A stretch of 35,874 bases of DNA, taken from Clostridiales bacterium DTU070. GTDB lineage: Bacteria; Bacillota; Clostridia; DSM-8532. Positions 1-7,764 of the stretch are shown one piece after another (the stretch's first letter is position 1; the number at the start of each line of letters is the position of its first letter). The stretch is taken from assembly GCA_001513105.1 (NCBI GenBank), contig LFSH01000078.1, forward strand, positions 1 through 35,874, read 5' to 3'. Under the pieces are notes generated by a model, which worked only from the letters and a program-made list of their open reading frames with translations, was not told the origin of the DNA and ran no database searches. Both the position numbers and the translations under genes were made by a program.

Positions 1-291
1 ACTAAATGCAACCGGGTCGCATTTAGTCTTTCAAAGGTTGCATTTACTTTGTCCATTCACCGTCTTGAAATAATCCTCTAAGGCCTGTTGCATAAGAATT
101 TCGCGTGCAGACCGTGACTTCCTCACCCGACGGGTTTGGTATCATGGCGCACAGGATTCAGTATGGTTCAGTAATAACAGGTGGAAGTTATTCTTGTTGA
201 TACCAACTATTACAGCTTGAAACAAGGGAAATATTATGTTAACCTATGTTATGTAAATTGTGAAATGATTGAAACAGAAAGGAGTGAGCCG
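1..291. other. Non-coding left edge with nested inverted repeats
   Basis: No convincing gene is seen before the small ORF at 292. Bases 1-9 and 19-27 form a perfect 9-bp stem (ACTAAATGC/GCATTTAGT). Bases 3-13 can instead pair with 36-46 (TAAATGCAACC/GGTTGCATTTA, 11 bp), so two hairpins compete for one strand. On the minus strand, about 31-142, there is a short open stretch with a charged sequence ending in stop, but it has no start or ribosome site and I do not recognise it. It could be the decayed end of a gene or mobile element lying to the left. Confidence 0.5.
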
Positions 292-546
292 ATGCTTCAG
301 CAAATACAGTTAATCCGAAAAAGGCTTAAAAAACTGAACAAAACCTCAAAAGTATTAATGAAGGCAGGATTATGGTGTCTTCTTGCATTAACCTCTGCCT
401 CCGCCATACTGGCTGTTTATAATATGCTGGCACCGGCGGAGTTCTCCAATTTGCCTTTACTGATTCAATCACTTTTCACATACGGATTTTTAGTATGGGC
501 GGAGCTGACAGTGGGTGCAGTTATATTGGATATTGTATTCCAATAG
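292..546 (+). CDS. Small two-helix membrane protein, unknown function
   Basis: Predicted 84-residue protein. The frame is open back to 181, but the ATG at 292 is preferred because AAAGGAG lies 7 bases before it. The upstream part reads as an unlikely extension. The N-terminal 25 residues are basic (KRLKKLNKTSK). Two hydrophobic stretches follow, around residues 26-45 and 55-80, separated by a short loop with MLAPAEF, so it should be a small inner-membrane hairpin with a basic cytoplasmic N-terminus. I do not recognise a family. It stands alone on the plus strand with a terminator about 140 bases downstream, convergent with secF. Function unknown; reality of the gene is moderately likely. Confidence 0.55.
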   Translation: MLQQIQLIRKRLKKLNKTSKVLMKAGLWCLLALTSASAILAVYNMLAPAEFSNLPLLIQSLFTYGFLVWAELTVGAVILDIVFQ

Positions 547-688
547 CATTTAAGTCATATCTCCAAACAAACCCGGTTAACCGGGAACATGCAGCTTCAA
601 AAGCGGCAATGCATGATATCCTCCTATGCCATTATTATTCTCCAGAATGACTTCTTTGTTAATTTTAACAAACTTGTCTGTGAGTTTG

Positions 689-717
689 ACCTGGCGTTCC
701 CCGCCAGGTTATTTTTT
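689..717 (+). terminator. Rho-independent terminator, plus strand
   Basis: An 8-bp GC-rich stem (ACCTGGCG/CGCCAGGT, 689-696 with 702-709) and 5-base loop is followed by TATTTTTTT. It would end transcripts from the small membrane-protein gene at 292-546. Confidence 0.85.
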
Positions 718-747
718 TCAGATACTTTGCCGGTTTTTTTGTAAAAA

Positions 748-775
748 AATAAGTTTGCGGTGACGCAAACTTATT
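748..775. terminator. Bidirectional terminator after secF
   Basis: A perfect 12-bp stem (AATAAGTTTGCG with CGCAAACTTATT) with a GTGA loop is flanked by A-runs and T-runs, so it works on both strands. On the minus strand it ends the scf-secDF transcript 32 bases after the secF stop. Confidence 0.88.
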
Positions 776-806
776 TTTCATAGTATAACGATTGGCACAA
801 ACCGGC

Positions 807-1751
807 TTACGCACTTTTCAGCGTTTTGGCAATGGACCTTTTCCTCCATCTCAGCCACAGCGGGCTTGCAATGAAAAGACTCGAATAAGCTCCGGCAATT
901 AATCCTACGATCAGGGGCAGGCTGAATTCCTGGAGCGAGCTGATATTATTTACAGAAGCAAAGACGTATAGTGTAACAATAGCAAGCAAAGTTGTTACAG
1001 TTGTATTTATTGTTCGCATGAATGACTGATTAATGCTGGTATTAACAATTTCTTCAAGAGTATTCTTTTTCATAATCCTCGAATTTTCTCGAATACGGTC
1101 GTATATAACTATGGAGGCATTCAGCGAATATCCTATGATTGTAAGGGCTGCAGTAATAAACACTTCGCCGATTGGAAACTGAAAAATCGGGTACAGGGCA
1201 AATGTTACTAAGACATCATGGATTAAGGCTACTATTGCCGTGACAGCGGCAACAAATCCATGTATGGCACTAAATCTCCATGTTACATACAAAATAATAA
1301 GAACAGAAGCAATTAAAACGGCCAATAAACCCTGTCTCTGCGTTTCACGTCCTATGCTCGGCTCAACACTCAGCATTTCCTGGTTACCGCCCTCTTTAAC
1401 ATCAAAATTCTCGGTAATCAGATCTATTACCAAATCCCTCTCCTCGGCAGTTAATGTCTGCTCGCTTGCAATATCCAGCCTGAGCATGTAAATTACTTCG
1501 TTCTCTGCTCTGGGATTATTGGTTTTCTGGGTTCGCGCCGTAACAGACTTGCCGAGCTTTTCTTCAACAAGGGCTTCTGCCTGGTTTGAATCCACTTCGC
1601 CGTTTGTCTCTATCATTATCCTTGTTCCGCCGCTGAACTGTATATCGTACTGAACTCCGTTTATAATGCAGAACACCAGGCCGACAGCAATAACAGCCAG
1701 GGATATGAATAAATATTTATACTGATTCTCTACTACATTCACTTGTTTCAT
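807..1751 (-). CDS. secF: Protein translocase subunit SecF
   Basis: Predicted 314-residue SecF, partner of SecD in the membrane complex that uses the proton-motive force to help pull preproteins out of the SecYEG channel. One N-terminal membrane helix (about residues 13-30) is followed by the conserved FSGGTR motif near residue 40, a soluble periplasmic-side domain to about residue 130, and a five-helix RND-type membrane block with SLNASIVIYDRIREN near residues 209-223. Length is normal. It lies 15 bases after secD on the same strand, so the two are co-transcribed as separate genes rather than fused. A terminator follows directly. It is the last gene of the group that begins with the SCIFF peptide. 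Confidence 0.96.
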   Translation of the reverse strand: MKQVNVVENQYKYLFISLAVIAVGLVFCIINGVQYDIQFSGGTRIMIETNGEVDSNQAEALVEEKLGKSVTARTQKTNNPRAENEVIYMLRLDIASEQTLTAEERDLVIDLITENFDVKEGGNQEMLSVEPSIGRETQRQGLLAVLIASVLIILYVTWRFSAIHGFVAAVTAIVALIHDVLVTFALYPIFQFPIGEVFITAALTIIGYSLNASIVIYDRIRENSRIMKKNTLEEIVNTSINQSFMRTINTTVTTLLAIVTLYVFASVNNISSLQEFSLPLIVGLIAGAYSSLFIASPLWLRWRKRSIAKTLKSA

Positions 1752-1766
1752 CTCATTTACCTCCGG

Positions 1767-3047
1767 TTATTTTACTCCATACAGCCATTTATTCCTAAAT
1801 ATGCTGATATCCAATACACCCTGGAGCATCAGTTTTGTTGCGGTTATCGTCGTAATAAAACTGAGGATAACACCGATACCAAGTGTCATAGCAAAACCCT
1901 TGATAGGACCTGAGCCTACGAGGTACAGGACAACAGCGGTTATTAACGTGGTAACGTTTGAGTCAACAACTGCTGTAAAAGCACAGTGAAAACCTTGATC
2001 AACCGCTGCTCCTAAAGTTTTTCCCTCTCTTAGCTCTTCCTTGATTCTTTCATAAATAATACAGTTGGCATCCACACCCATTCCAATCGCAAGAATTATA
2101 CCGCCTATTCCGGGCAGGGTAATGGAGATTCCCGTCCATGCAACCAGCAATAATGTTAATACAGCAAGACCAAACAGGGCAATATCTGCGATTAATCCGG
2201 GAAGCCTGTAAACCAAAAGCATGAACAGGCACACAAGGATAAATCCTACAATCCCTGCTTTTACTGCAACATTCATTGCCCCTTCACCAAGCTGCGGGCT
2301 TATTGAATCCACCTTTGTTGCCACCATCCTGAAGGGCAGTGCACCCGAACGTATTGTGGCAGCAAGTTCATTGGCTTCTGTAGCATCAGCCATTCCGGTT
2401 ATTATGGCACTTCCGTCCGATATTTTCTGGGAAACCCTGGGTGCGGAGATAAGCTGATCATCCATAAATATTGCAATCGGCTCCCCGACAAGACGACCTG
2501 TGGCTTCAGCAAATGACTCAACACCCGACTTGTCAAGCTCGAGAACAACAATCCAGTCTCCTTCCTGGGTTCTTACAGCGGCATAAGCATCCTTAACCTG
2601 GGTTCCCTGGATAACAATCTTTCCTGTGGGTAAATACCTTCCGAATTCATCCACTTTATCATGGTCCACTTCCTGGAATGTTAACAGGGCTGTTCTTCCA
2701 AGCTCGTCCAACTGTTCCTGCGCATTAAAATCCGTTTCACCTGCAGCCCATGGTATTTCAATAATGATTCGATCATTTACGCTGTCTATGTTTATGCTTC
2801 GATCAAACAGATTCTTTGCATCCAGTCTCTTTCCGAGAATGGTCTGGGCAGATTCCAGGCCTCTGTCAATCTCTTCTGCTGAGAGTGAGGATTTATCGAT
2901 ATCCGGCTCCAAAACGGCATAAACACCGCCGCGAATATCTATTCCCGTACGAATGTTGTTGTTTTTAATCTCATTGTATGCCAGGTATGCACATACTGCT
3001 ATCACAAGGATAACTACAACGATCTTAACTATGCTGAAGCGTCTCAT
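1767..3047 (-). CDS. secD: Protein translocase subunit SecD
   Basis: Predicted 426-residue SecD. It has an N-terminal membrane helix (residues 8-25), the GIDIRGGVYAVLEP motif near residues 35-48, a periplasmic P1-type domain to about residue 250, and a C-terminal RND block with five membrane helices including GMGVDANCIIYERIKEEL around residues 322-339. It is shorter than E. coli SecD but typical of Gram-positive stand-alone SecD. The start has a strong AAGGAGGAG ribosome site. The upstream gene is an HD-domain protein, 76 bases away. The SecD/SCIFF adjacency recurs in Clostridia. It has suggested that SCIFF might be exported or act with the export machinery, but this is unproven. Confidence 0.96.
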   Translation of the reverse strand: MRRFSIVKIVVVILVIAVCAYLAYNEIKNNNIRTGIDIRGGVYAVLEPDIDKSSLSAEEIDRGLESAQTILGKRLDAKNLFDRSINIDSVNDRIIIEIPWAAGETDFNAQEQLDELGRTALLTFQEVDHDKVDEFGRYLPTGKIVIQGTQVKDAYAAVRTQEGDWIVVLELDKSGVESFAEATGRLVGEPIAIFMDDQLISAPRVSQKISDGSAIITGMADATEANELAATIRSGALPFRMVATKVDSISPQLGEGAMNVAVKAGIVGFILVCLFMLLVYRLPGLIADIALFGLAVLTLLLVAWTGISITLPGIGGIILAIGMGVDANCIIYERIKEELREGKTLGAAVDQGFHCAFTAVVDSNVTTLITAVVLYLVGSGPIKGFAMTLGIGVILSFITTITATKLMLQGVLDISIFRNKWLYGVK

Positions 3048-3123
3048 GACATACTCCTCCTTCTTTTGTCATCCGCTCATGTTATTATAAAACTTACTAA
3101 AACTTTGGTCAATAAAAGATTTG

Positions 3124-3783
3124 TTATAAAAGCTGCGTACCGTTAATCACAAGTTCAAACCTCAAACCTAAGAATTCAGCTGCTCTCCGGTTCAGCTTCA
3201 TTCTGTCAAGGAATATTTCAAAGTAGTCCATAACAGGGCATATTTCCGTATCTATCTCAAGCTCCAGTATTGCTTTCTTATTATCGGGATCCACCAGGAG
3301 TTCGGAGCTGACAACGGCATAATTAACTCTGTCGTGGATGTCGAAGGTGGAGATGTCGGTATTCGTGACCCTGCTTCTGTGCACATCCGACTTGTCGGCA
3401 AGTATCAGGGCGGCAGCTACATTGCTGACAGGCATACCCGAACCCTCGTCATGGTTGCCTATTGCCTGCATTATTATACCTGCTTCATGGTAACTCATTC
3501 CCATGCCGGTCAGAATCCTGTAGGCCATGTATGCACCTGTAATTGCATGATCCTCGCGGTTTATCGCATTGCCTATATCATGCAGGTATCCTGCAATACG
3601 GGCCAGTTCCACATCCCTTTCATCATGATCCAGTGTCTGCAGTATTAACCCGGCCATGTTTGCAGTTCTGCCGACGTGGCGGAAGGAGTGTTCTGTATAA
3701 CCGCGTATTTCCAGCTGCTGATGCGAAAGTCTTAAAAGAGTATTAACCTCCTCGTTTTTTTTCACGTCCTCCAACGTAACCAA
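3124..3783 (-). CDS. HD-domain phosphohydrolase-like protein
   Basis: Predicted 219-residue cytoplasmic protein with an HD domain. The metal-binding pattern is visible: H35 in HSFRH, H68-D69 in YLHDIGN, then H79 and a D in ILADKSD near residue 130. HD proteins of this kind usually hydrolyse phosphate esters of nucleotides, but the substrate here is unknown. The start is a TTG at 3783 with a GGGAG element about 9 bases upstream. No ATG gives a full HD domain. It sits between secD and the SCIFF maturase gene on the same strand with short gaps. That position suggests it is part of the same conserved neighbourhood rather than a random neighbour. Confidence 0.8.
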   Translation of the reverse strand: MVTLEDVKKNEEVNTLLRLSHQQLEIRGYTEHSFRHVGRTANMAGLILQTLDHDERDVELARIAGYLHDIGNAINREDHAITGAYMAYRILTGMGMSYHEAGIIMQAIGNHDEGSGMPVSNVAAALILADKSDVHRSRVTNTDISTFDIHDRVNYAVVSSELLVDPDNKKAILELEIDTEICPVMDYFEIFLDRMKLNRRAAEFLGLRFELVINGTQLL

Positions 3784-3849
3784 TCAAACCACTCCCTGAA
3801 TCGTACTTCTGATATCACCTGGGAACCGCCCTGCAGCCCTTGCATACCG

Positions 3850-5208
3850 TTATCCGAACAGTTCCCGGGCCTTAAGCCATAAAGCGCATTCAACCCTTTT
3901 TTTCTCAAGCTCGCATCCTATTTCATAAACACCGGACAAATCCTTCTGAAAATGCCATGCATTTGCCGCACATCCGCCGCTGCAGTAGAATTTTGCCCAG
4001 CAGTTCCTGCAGCTTTTCTTCGTATATACATTTAATCCCCTGAAAGTTTTCACAATATCCTGCCTGTCAATACCGGTAAATACATTTCCAAGCCTGAACT
4101 CCTCCACGCCGGTAAACTGGTGACAGGGATACAAATCGCCCTGCGGCGTAACAGCAAGGTATTCGGTTCCCGAACCGCAGCCTCTTAGCCTCTTTGCCAC
4201 ACATGGACCGCCTTCAAGGTCCAGCATGAAATGGAAGAAATTTATCTTCTTTCCCTGCTTCCTCAGCTCTGATATTTTTAAAGCAAGGCTTTCATACTCC
4301 GAGAATATTTTATCAAGGTGTTCCCTTTTTATTTCAGGTCCCGAGCCGTCGGGGAGAACCACGGGCTCAATCGACAGCTGATCAAACCCCAAACCTGCCA
4401 TATGCAGAACATCTTCGGAAAAATCAAGGTTGTTTGCGGTAAATGTTCCGCGGACATAATAATCCTTGTCTTTCCGGATTGATACCATTTTCTGAAACTT
4501 CGGCACAATCGCATCATAGCAGCCGCTGCCGTCGCGCCTTACCCTCATCGCATCATTTATCTCCTTACGCCCGTCAAGGCTCAGAACAATATTGTCCATT
4601 GTATTGTTGAGATACTCCATTGTTTCGTCATCAAGCAAAAGCCCGTTTGTAGTGACTGTAAAGCGGAAGCGCTTATTTGTACACTTTTCCCTTTCCCGTG
4701 CATATAAAACCGTTTCCCGGATGACATCAAGGTTCAGAAGCGGTTCACCGCCGAAAAAGTCTATTTCAATATTTCTCCTGTTCTCCGAATTCGCTATGAC
4801 AAAATCTATTGCCTTTTTTGCCACTTCAGCAGGCATTTTGGACCTGGTGCCGTGATAGGTTCCTTCCCCGGCAAAGCAGTATTTGCATCTTAAATTACAG
4901 TCATGGGCCATGTGAAGGCACAATGCCTTGACAACAGGAGGGCTTGTATCTGCAGAGAAAGTATCCTCGTAAGGATCGGAAGAAAACAAAAGACCTTCCG
5001 ACTTCAATGCCTCAAGCTCGGATAATGCTTCTGTGACATGATCTTCGCCGTATTTCAGCCTTAAAGCATTTATTTCATCTTCAGCCGGCTTTCCGTTTTC
5101 ATCAAAGCATGACAACACTTCACCGGCGATGTCATCAAGCACGTGTACAGCTCCGCTGTTCACATCCAGAACAATATTCGTATCGTAAATCCTGAACTGA
5201 TGTATCAT
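3850..5208 (-). CDS. scfB: SCIFF peptide maturase, radical SAM/SPASM thioether synthase
   Basis: Predicted 452-residue radical-SAM enzyme that cross-links the SCIFF peptide encoded just upstream. The first 85 residues form a RiPP-recognition-type domain. The radical-SAM cluster motif CNLRCKYC is at residues 104-111. The C-terminal SPASM region holds a long set of cysteines (GCGSGTEYLAV, YPCHQF, CRNCWAKFYCSGGCAANAWHF and a final C near residue 435), enough for two auxiliary 4Fe-4S clusters. The homologue CteB of Clostridium thermocellum joins a Cys sulfur to a Thr alpha-carbon in its peptide. This gene has a good AAAGGAG site. It is separated from scfA by 227 bases with hairpins that could reduce its transcription relative to the peptide. 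Confidence 0.93.
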   Translation of the reverse strand: MIHQFRIYDTNIVLDVNSGAVHVLDDIAGEVLSCFDENGKPAEDEINALRLKYGEDHVTEALSELEALKSEGLLFSSDPYEDTFSADTSPPVVKALCLHMAHDCNLRCKYCFAGEGTYHGTRSKMPAEVAKKAIDFVIANSENRRNIEIDFFGGEPLLNLDVIRETVLYAREREKCTNKRFRFTVTTNGLLLDDETMEYLNNTMDNIVLSLDGRKEINDAMRVRRDGSGCYDAIVPKFQKMVSIRKDKDYYVRGTFTANNLDFSEDVLHMAGLGFDQLSIEPVVLPDGSGPEIKREHLDKIFSEYESLALKISELRKQGKKINFFHFMLDLEGGPCVAKRLRGCGSGTEYLAVTPQGDLYPCHQFTGVEEFRLGNVFTGIDRQDIVKTFRGLNVYTKKSCRNCWAKFYCSGGCAANAWHFQKDLSGVYEIGCELEKKRVECALWLKARELFG

Positions 5209-5235
5209 TCAATCTGCTCCTTTAAACTCGGTGAG

Positions 5236-5293
5236 AACATGCAAAAAAGCAAAAACAGGTACCCTGAACCGCATTTATGCGCAAGGTACTTGT
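5236..5293 (-). terminator. Attenuator-like hairpin in the scfA-scfB gap
   Basis: On the minus strand an 11-bp outer stem with G-U pairs (ACAAGTACCTT with AGGGTACCTGT, bases 5283-5293 and 5255-5265) encloses a CGCAT/ATGCG hairpin. It is followed by TTTTTGCTTTTTT. This has the form of a rho-independent terminator placed before scfB. It resembles hairpins at 11506-11553 and in the purE leader, which share GGTACCTGTTT. Confidence 0.6.
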
Positions 5294-5394
5294 CAAATGC
5301 CCGTCGGGCGCAGCCAGAAACTCGGTTTTAATGCAGAAACCGGGTTGTCTTAAGCACGTAAAGACGGGTATCAGTTACATTATGTAAAAAGTAA

Positions 5395-5419
5395 TTGAAA
5401 TAAAGGGCTTTGCAGCCCT
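5395..5419 (-). terminator. Short terminator-like hairpin after scfA
   Basis: AGGGCT/AGCCCT (5404-5409 with 5414-5419) forms a 6-bp stem with a 4-base loop, followed on the minus strand by TTATTTC. It begins 17 bases after the scfA stop codon. The U-tract is weak, so partial read-through into scfB is likely. More peptide than maturase transcript would follow. Confidence 0.55.
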
Positions 5420-5435
5420 CGTATCACTTATTATA

Positions 5436-5576
5436 TTATTCTCTCTCACACTTCTGATTGGCAACTGTACAGGAGGTTTTGCAGGCTGACTGGCAGGAAG
5501 TCTGGCATTCTCCGCAACCCACCTTCTTTAAGTCCTTATTCAATGAATTGCCGCTTAATGTTTTAGTATGCTTCAT
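5436..5576 (-). CDS. scfA: SCIFF peptide precursor (six cysteines in forty-five residues)
   Basis: This 46-residue gene was read directly from the minus strand. The peptide starts MKHTKTLSGN. Its C-terminal half carries six cysteines, at residues 21, 24, 28, 32, 36 and 43, within the GCGECQTSCQSACKTSC segment. It is the precursor of a ranthipeptide (sactipeptide-like RiPP). In the C. thermocellum homologue CteA the maturase makes a thioether between Cys32 and Thr37, and both residues are present here at exactly those positions. AGGAGG lies about 10 bases upstream of the ATG. A strong promoter precedes it, and scfB follows on the same strand. The mature product's role is unknown across Clostridia. 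Confidence 0.95.
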   Translation of the reverse strand: MKHTKTLSGNSLNKDLKKVGCGECQTSCQSACKTSCTVANQKCERE

Positions 5577-5618
5577 CGTCAAATATCCTCCTAACATCAT
5601 TTTTCTTCGTACCGGTCA

Positions 5619-5648
5619 ATTATACCATACCCGGAATATTAAATGCAA
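5619..5648 (-). promoter_or_regulatory. Sigma-A promoter of scfA
   Basis: On the minus strand, TTGCAT (5643-5648) and TATAAT (5619-5624) are 18 bases apart, and TGG before TATAAT gives an extended -10. The site is 42 bases upstream of the scfA start and would drive the scf group. Confidence 0.78.
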
Positions 5649-5679
5649 GCAGGTGACAACTCCCGGCAAAAGGCTATAT

Positions 5680-6141
5680 TCAGCCCGTTTTACTGCTTAT
5701 CAGCGTCTCAATGTCTGCATATCGTTTAGTCATGGATTCCGCATGTTCAATCAGCTCATTCAGGTACATTTTGTATAAGTCCGTATCATTAATGATATAC
5801 CTGGCATCCAGTATACGTTCGGTCAGCGAACAGTATTTTCTCAGCACCTCGGGTTCTTCCAGCACCTTGTTGTACCTGTCCTTAGCAAGAACCAGCTTCA
5901 ACAGGGACGGAATCTTCACAAGGTAGTTTTCTTCACGGCTTTCTATTCCCAGCAGCATGGCCAGATCAATATCCAGCTTGTTTATTATTCTCAGAAGAAT
6001 TTCAAGATTGGGATTCTTTTTAACGCCGTTTTCAATCTGCGACAGGTATCCAGGTGAAATATCCAGTTCCTTTGAAAATCGCTCAGCGAAATGTTCTTTT
6101 CTTCCCGTTTTGCCCTTATTATTTCACCAACCTTGATTTCC
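5680..6141 (-). pseudogene. XRE-family HTH regulator, split by a frameshift
   Basis: The gene starts at an ATG at 6141 with AGGGGGG 6 bases upstream and reads MEIKVGEIIRAKREEKN, the first helix of a Cro/C1-type helix-turn-helix. Around 6071-6076 (TTTT on the minus strand) the frame is lost. Adding one T gives a continuous domain with SPGYLSQIENG, the recognition helix, then LEILLRIINKLDI and about 90 further residues in the frame ending at 5680. Restored length would be about 153 residues. The missing base lies in a homopolymer, so either a real single-base deletion or a sequencing error is possible. The C-terminal domain (residues about 65-153) is charged and unrecognised. It is not a metallopeptidase. 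As read, the product is non-functional. Confidence 0.8.
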
Positions 6142-6242
6142 ATGATAACCCCCCTGTTAATGCATGCAGTTGATGTCATAAACGCATAATGGCTCTTGCC
6201 ATATCTGTCTTTATATCTTTATATCTTTCTCCAATAATTTTA

Positions 6243-7472
6243 CTATGAAAGGACAATCCTGTGGTACACTTTTTTCCCTTTTCGGATCAGCAGCTGGTTT
6301 TCATTAAAGTCCCCGGCGGTAATCACAAGGTTCTGATCATCAACACGCTCACCGTTGATGTAAATGCCGCCCTGCGCTATAAGCCTTCTGGCTTCTCCCT
6401 TTGAAGGGATCAAACGGGCCAGCATCAGTAAATCCAGAACACCAATGCCGTCACTTAGATCAGACCGGCTGATTTCGGTTGAAGGCGCATTATCCAGATC
6501 CCCGCCGCTGGCAAACAAGGCTCTTGCTGCCTGCTGTGCCTTTTCGGCCTCCTCTTCCCCATGAACGATTTTTGTTACTTCGTATGCAAGGATTTCCTTG
6601 ACTTCATTTATTTTTTCATCCTTATACTGCGACAGTCTTTCTATTTCGTCCATCGGAAGGAATGTCATCAGTTTAAGGCACTTGATAACATCTGCATCAT
6701 GAATGTTTCGCCAGTATTGATAGAACTCATAGGGTGAAGTTTTCTCAGGGTCAATCCACAGGGCGCCCTTTTCGGTTTTACCCATTTTCTTTCCTTCGCT
6801 GGTTGTCAAAAGGCAGAAAGTCATCCCGTAAACTTCTTCACCCTTGACACGGCGTATCAGATCAACACCGCCTAAGATATTGCTCCACTGATCGTCTCCG
6901 CCCAGTTCAAGGATACAGTTATAATCCTCGTAGAGTTTCAGATAGTCATAGCTCTGCATCAGCATATAGTTGAACTCGATAAATGAAAGACCTTTTTCAA
7001 GCCTTGTTTTGAAGCATTCGGCCGTAAGCATCCTGTTAACAGAAAAATGCACCCCTATATCGCGTAAAAACTCTACATATTTCAACTCCAAGAGCCAGTC
7101 CCCGTTATTGACCATGATTGCCTTGCCGTCGGAAAAATCAATGAACCTGCTCATTTGCTTCTTAAACCGTCCTGCATTGTATTCAATTTCCTCGCGGGTA
7201 AGCATTTTACGCATATCTGTTTTCCCGGTGGGGTCACCTACCATTGCGGTACCGCCGCCCAGCAGTACTATCGGCCTGTGCCCTGCCTTCTGCATATGGG
7301 ACATTACTATCAGCTGCAGAAAATGACCGATATGCAGACTGTCAGCCGTAGGGTCAAAGCCTATATAAAAGGTAACCTTGTCTTTGCCGAGTATTTCCCT
7401 TATTTTTTCTTCATTGGTGGTCTGAGCGATGAATCCCCGTTCCTTCAGAACATCAAATACATTCGTACTCAA
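6243..7472 (-). CDS. tyrS: Tyrosyl-tRNA synthetase
   Basis: Predicted 409-residue class I enzyme that charges tRNA-Tyr. Visible are the [15 protein letters not shown] segment with the HIGH signature near residue 45, the tyrosine-binding [12 protein letters not shown] and GGDDQWSNI region around residues 175-200, the KMSKS-equivalent KKMGKT near residue 228, and a C-terminal S4 RNA-binding domain from about residue 340. I chose the TTG at 7472 because the product then starts (M)[13 protein letters not shown] like clostridial relatives, with AAAGGATGGGG just before it. An ATG at 7481 lies right on the ribosome site, and the frame is open to 7520. No T-box leader is visible upstream. Confidence 0.95.
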   Translation of the reverse strand: MSTNVFDVLKERGFIAQTTNEEKIREILGKDKVTFYIGFDPTADSLHIGHFLQLIVMSHMQKAGHRPIVLLGGGTAMVGDPTGKTDMRKMLTREEIEYNAGRFKKQMSRFIDFSDGKAIMVNNGDWLLELKYVEFLRDIGVHFSVNRMLTAECFKTRLEKGLSFIEFNYMLMQSYDYLKLYEDYNCILELGGDDQWSNILGGVDLIRRVKGEEVYGMTFCLLTTSEGKKMGKTEKGALWIDPEKTSPYEFYQYWRNIHDADVIKCLKLMTFLPMDEIERLSQYKDEKINEVKEILAYEVTKIVHGEEEAEKAQQAARALFASGGDLDNAPSTEISRSDLSDGIGVLDLLMLARLIPSKGEARRLIAQGGIYINGERVDDQNLVITAGDFNENQLLIRKGKKVYHRIVLS

Positions 7473-7538
7473 TTTCCCCATCCTTTCACAGGTTGTATAT
7501 GTTAAAAACAGGTTTTGCAAACAATAATGCTTTTAACA

Positions 7539-7567
7539 ATTATAATGAATTATTCCCCAAAGTTCCA
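7539..7567 (-). promoter_or_regulatory. Probable tyrS promoter
   Basis: TATAAT on the minus strand (7539-7544) has a weak TGGAAC (7562-7567) 17 bases upstream. It lies about 70 bases before the tyrS start. Confidence 0.5.
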
Positions 7568-7584
7568 GTGTAATTGAAAAAAAA

Positions 7585-7613
7585 CTTTTGCCTTTATAAA
7601 TTTATGCTATAAT
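7585..7613 (+). promoter_or_regulatory. Extended -10 promoter of the PBP1A gene
   Basis: TGCTATAAT at 7605-7613 is a textbook extended -10. The -35 (CTTTTG, 17 bases upstream) is poor, as usual for that class. About 150 untranslated bases follow before the start at 7765, and no further structure is obvious there. Confidence 0.65.
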
Positions 7614-7764
7614 ATTATCATCTTTAGAGAGAATGCCCTTCGGACTTAAGCGGAATGCATAATTATTTTTTGCCTGAATGCTTTTCACCATTGTGCTGCA
7701 ATAAAATGACCTGCCTGAATCAAATCTTTCTCCGAAATCTGCATTCTCCTGGGGAGGAAACGAT

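Noticed and set aside
31-142. Short minus-strand open stretch at the left edge as a gene fragment
   Set aside because: It has a stop at each end, no start and no recognisable family, so it cannot be supported as coding.
5991-6179. 62-residue minus-strand frame as a complete small protein
   Set aside because: It joins an unlikely N-terminal extension to the true XRE start and an out-of-frame tail after the frameshift.
7482-7764. T-box leader for tyrS
   Set aside because: No T-box core complementary to the tRNA end and no terminator is visible on the minus strand between the two divergent starts.
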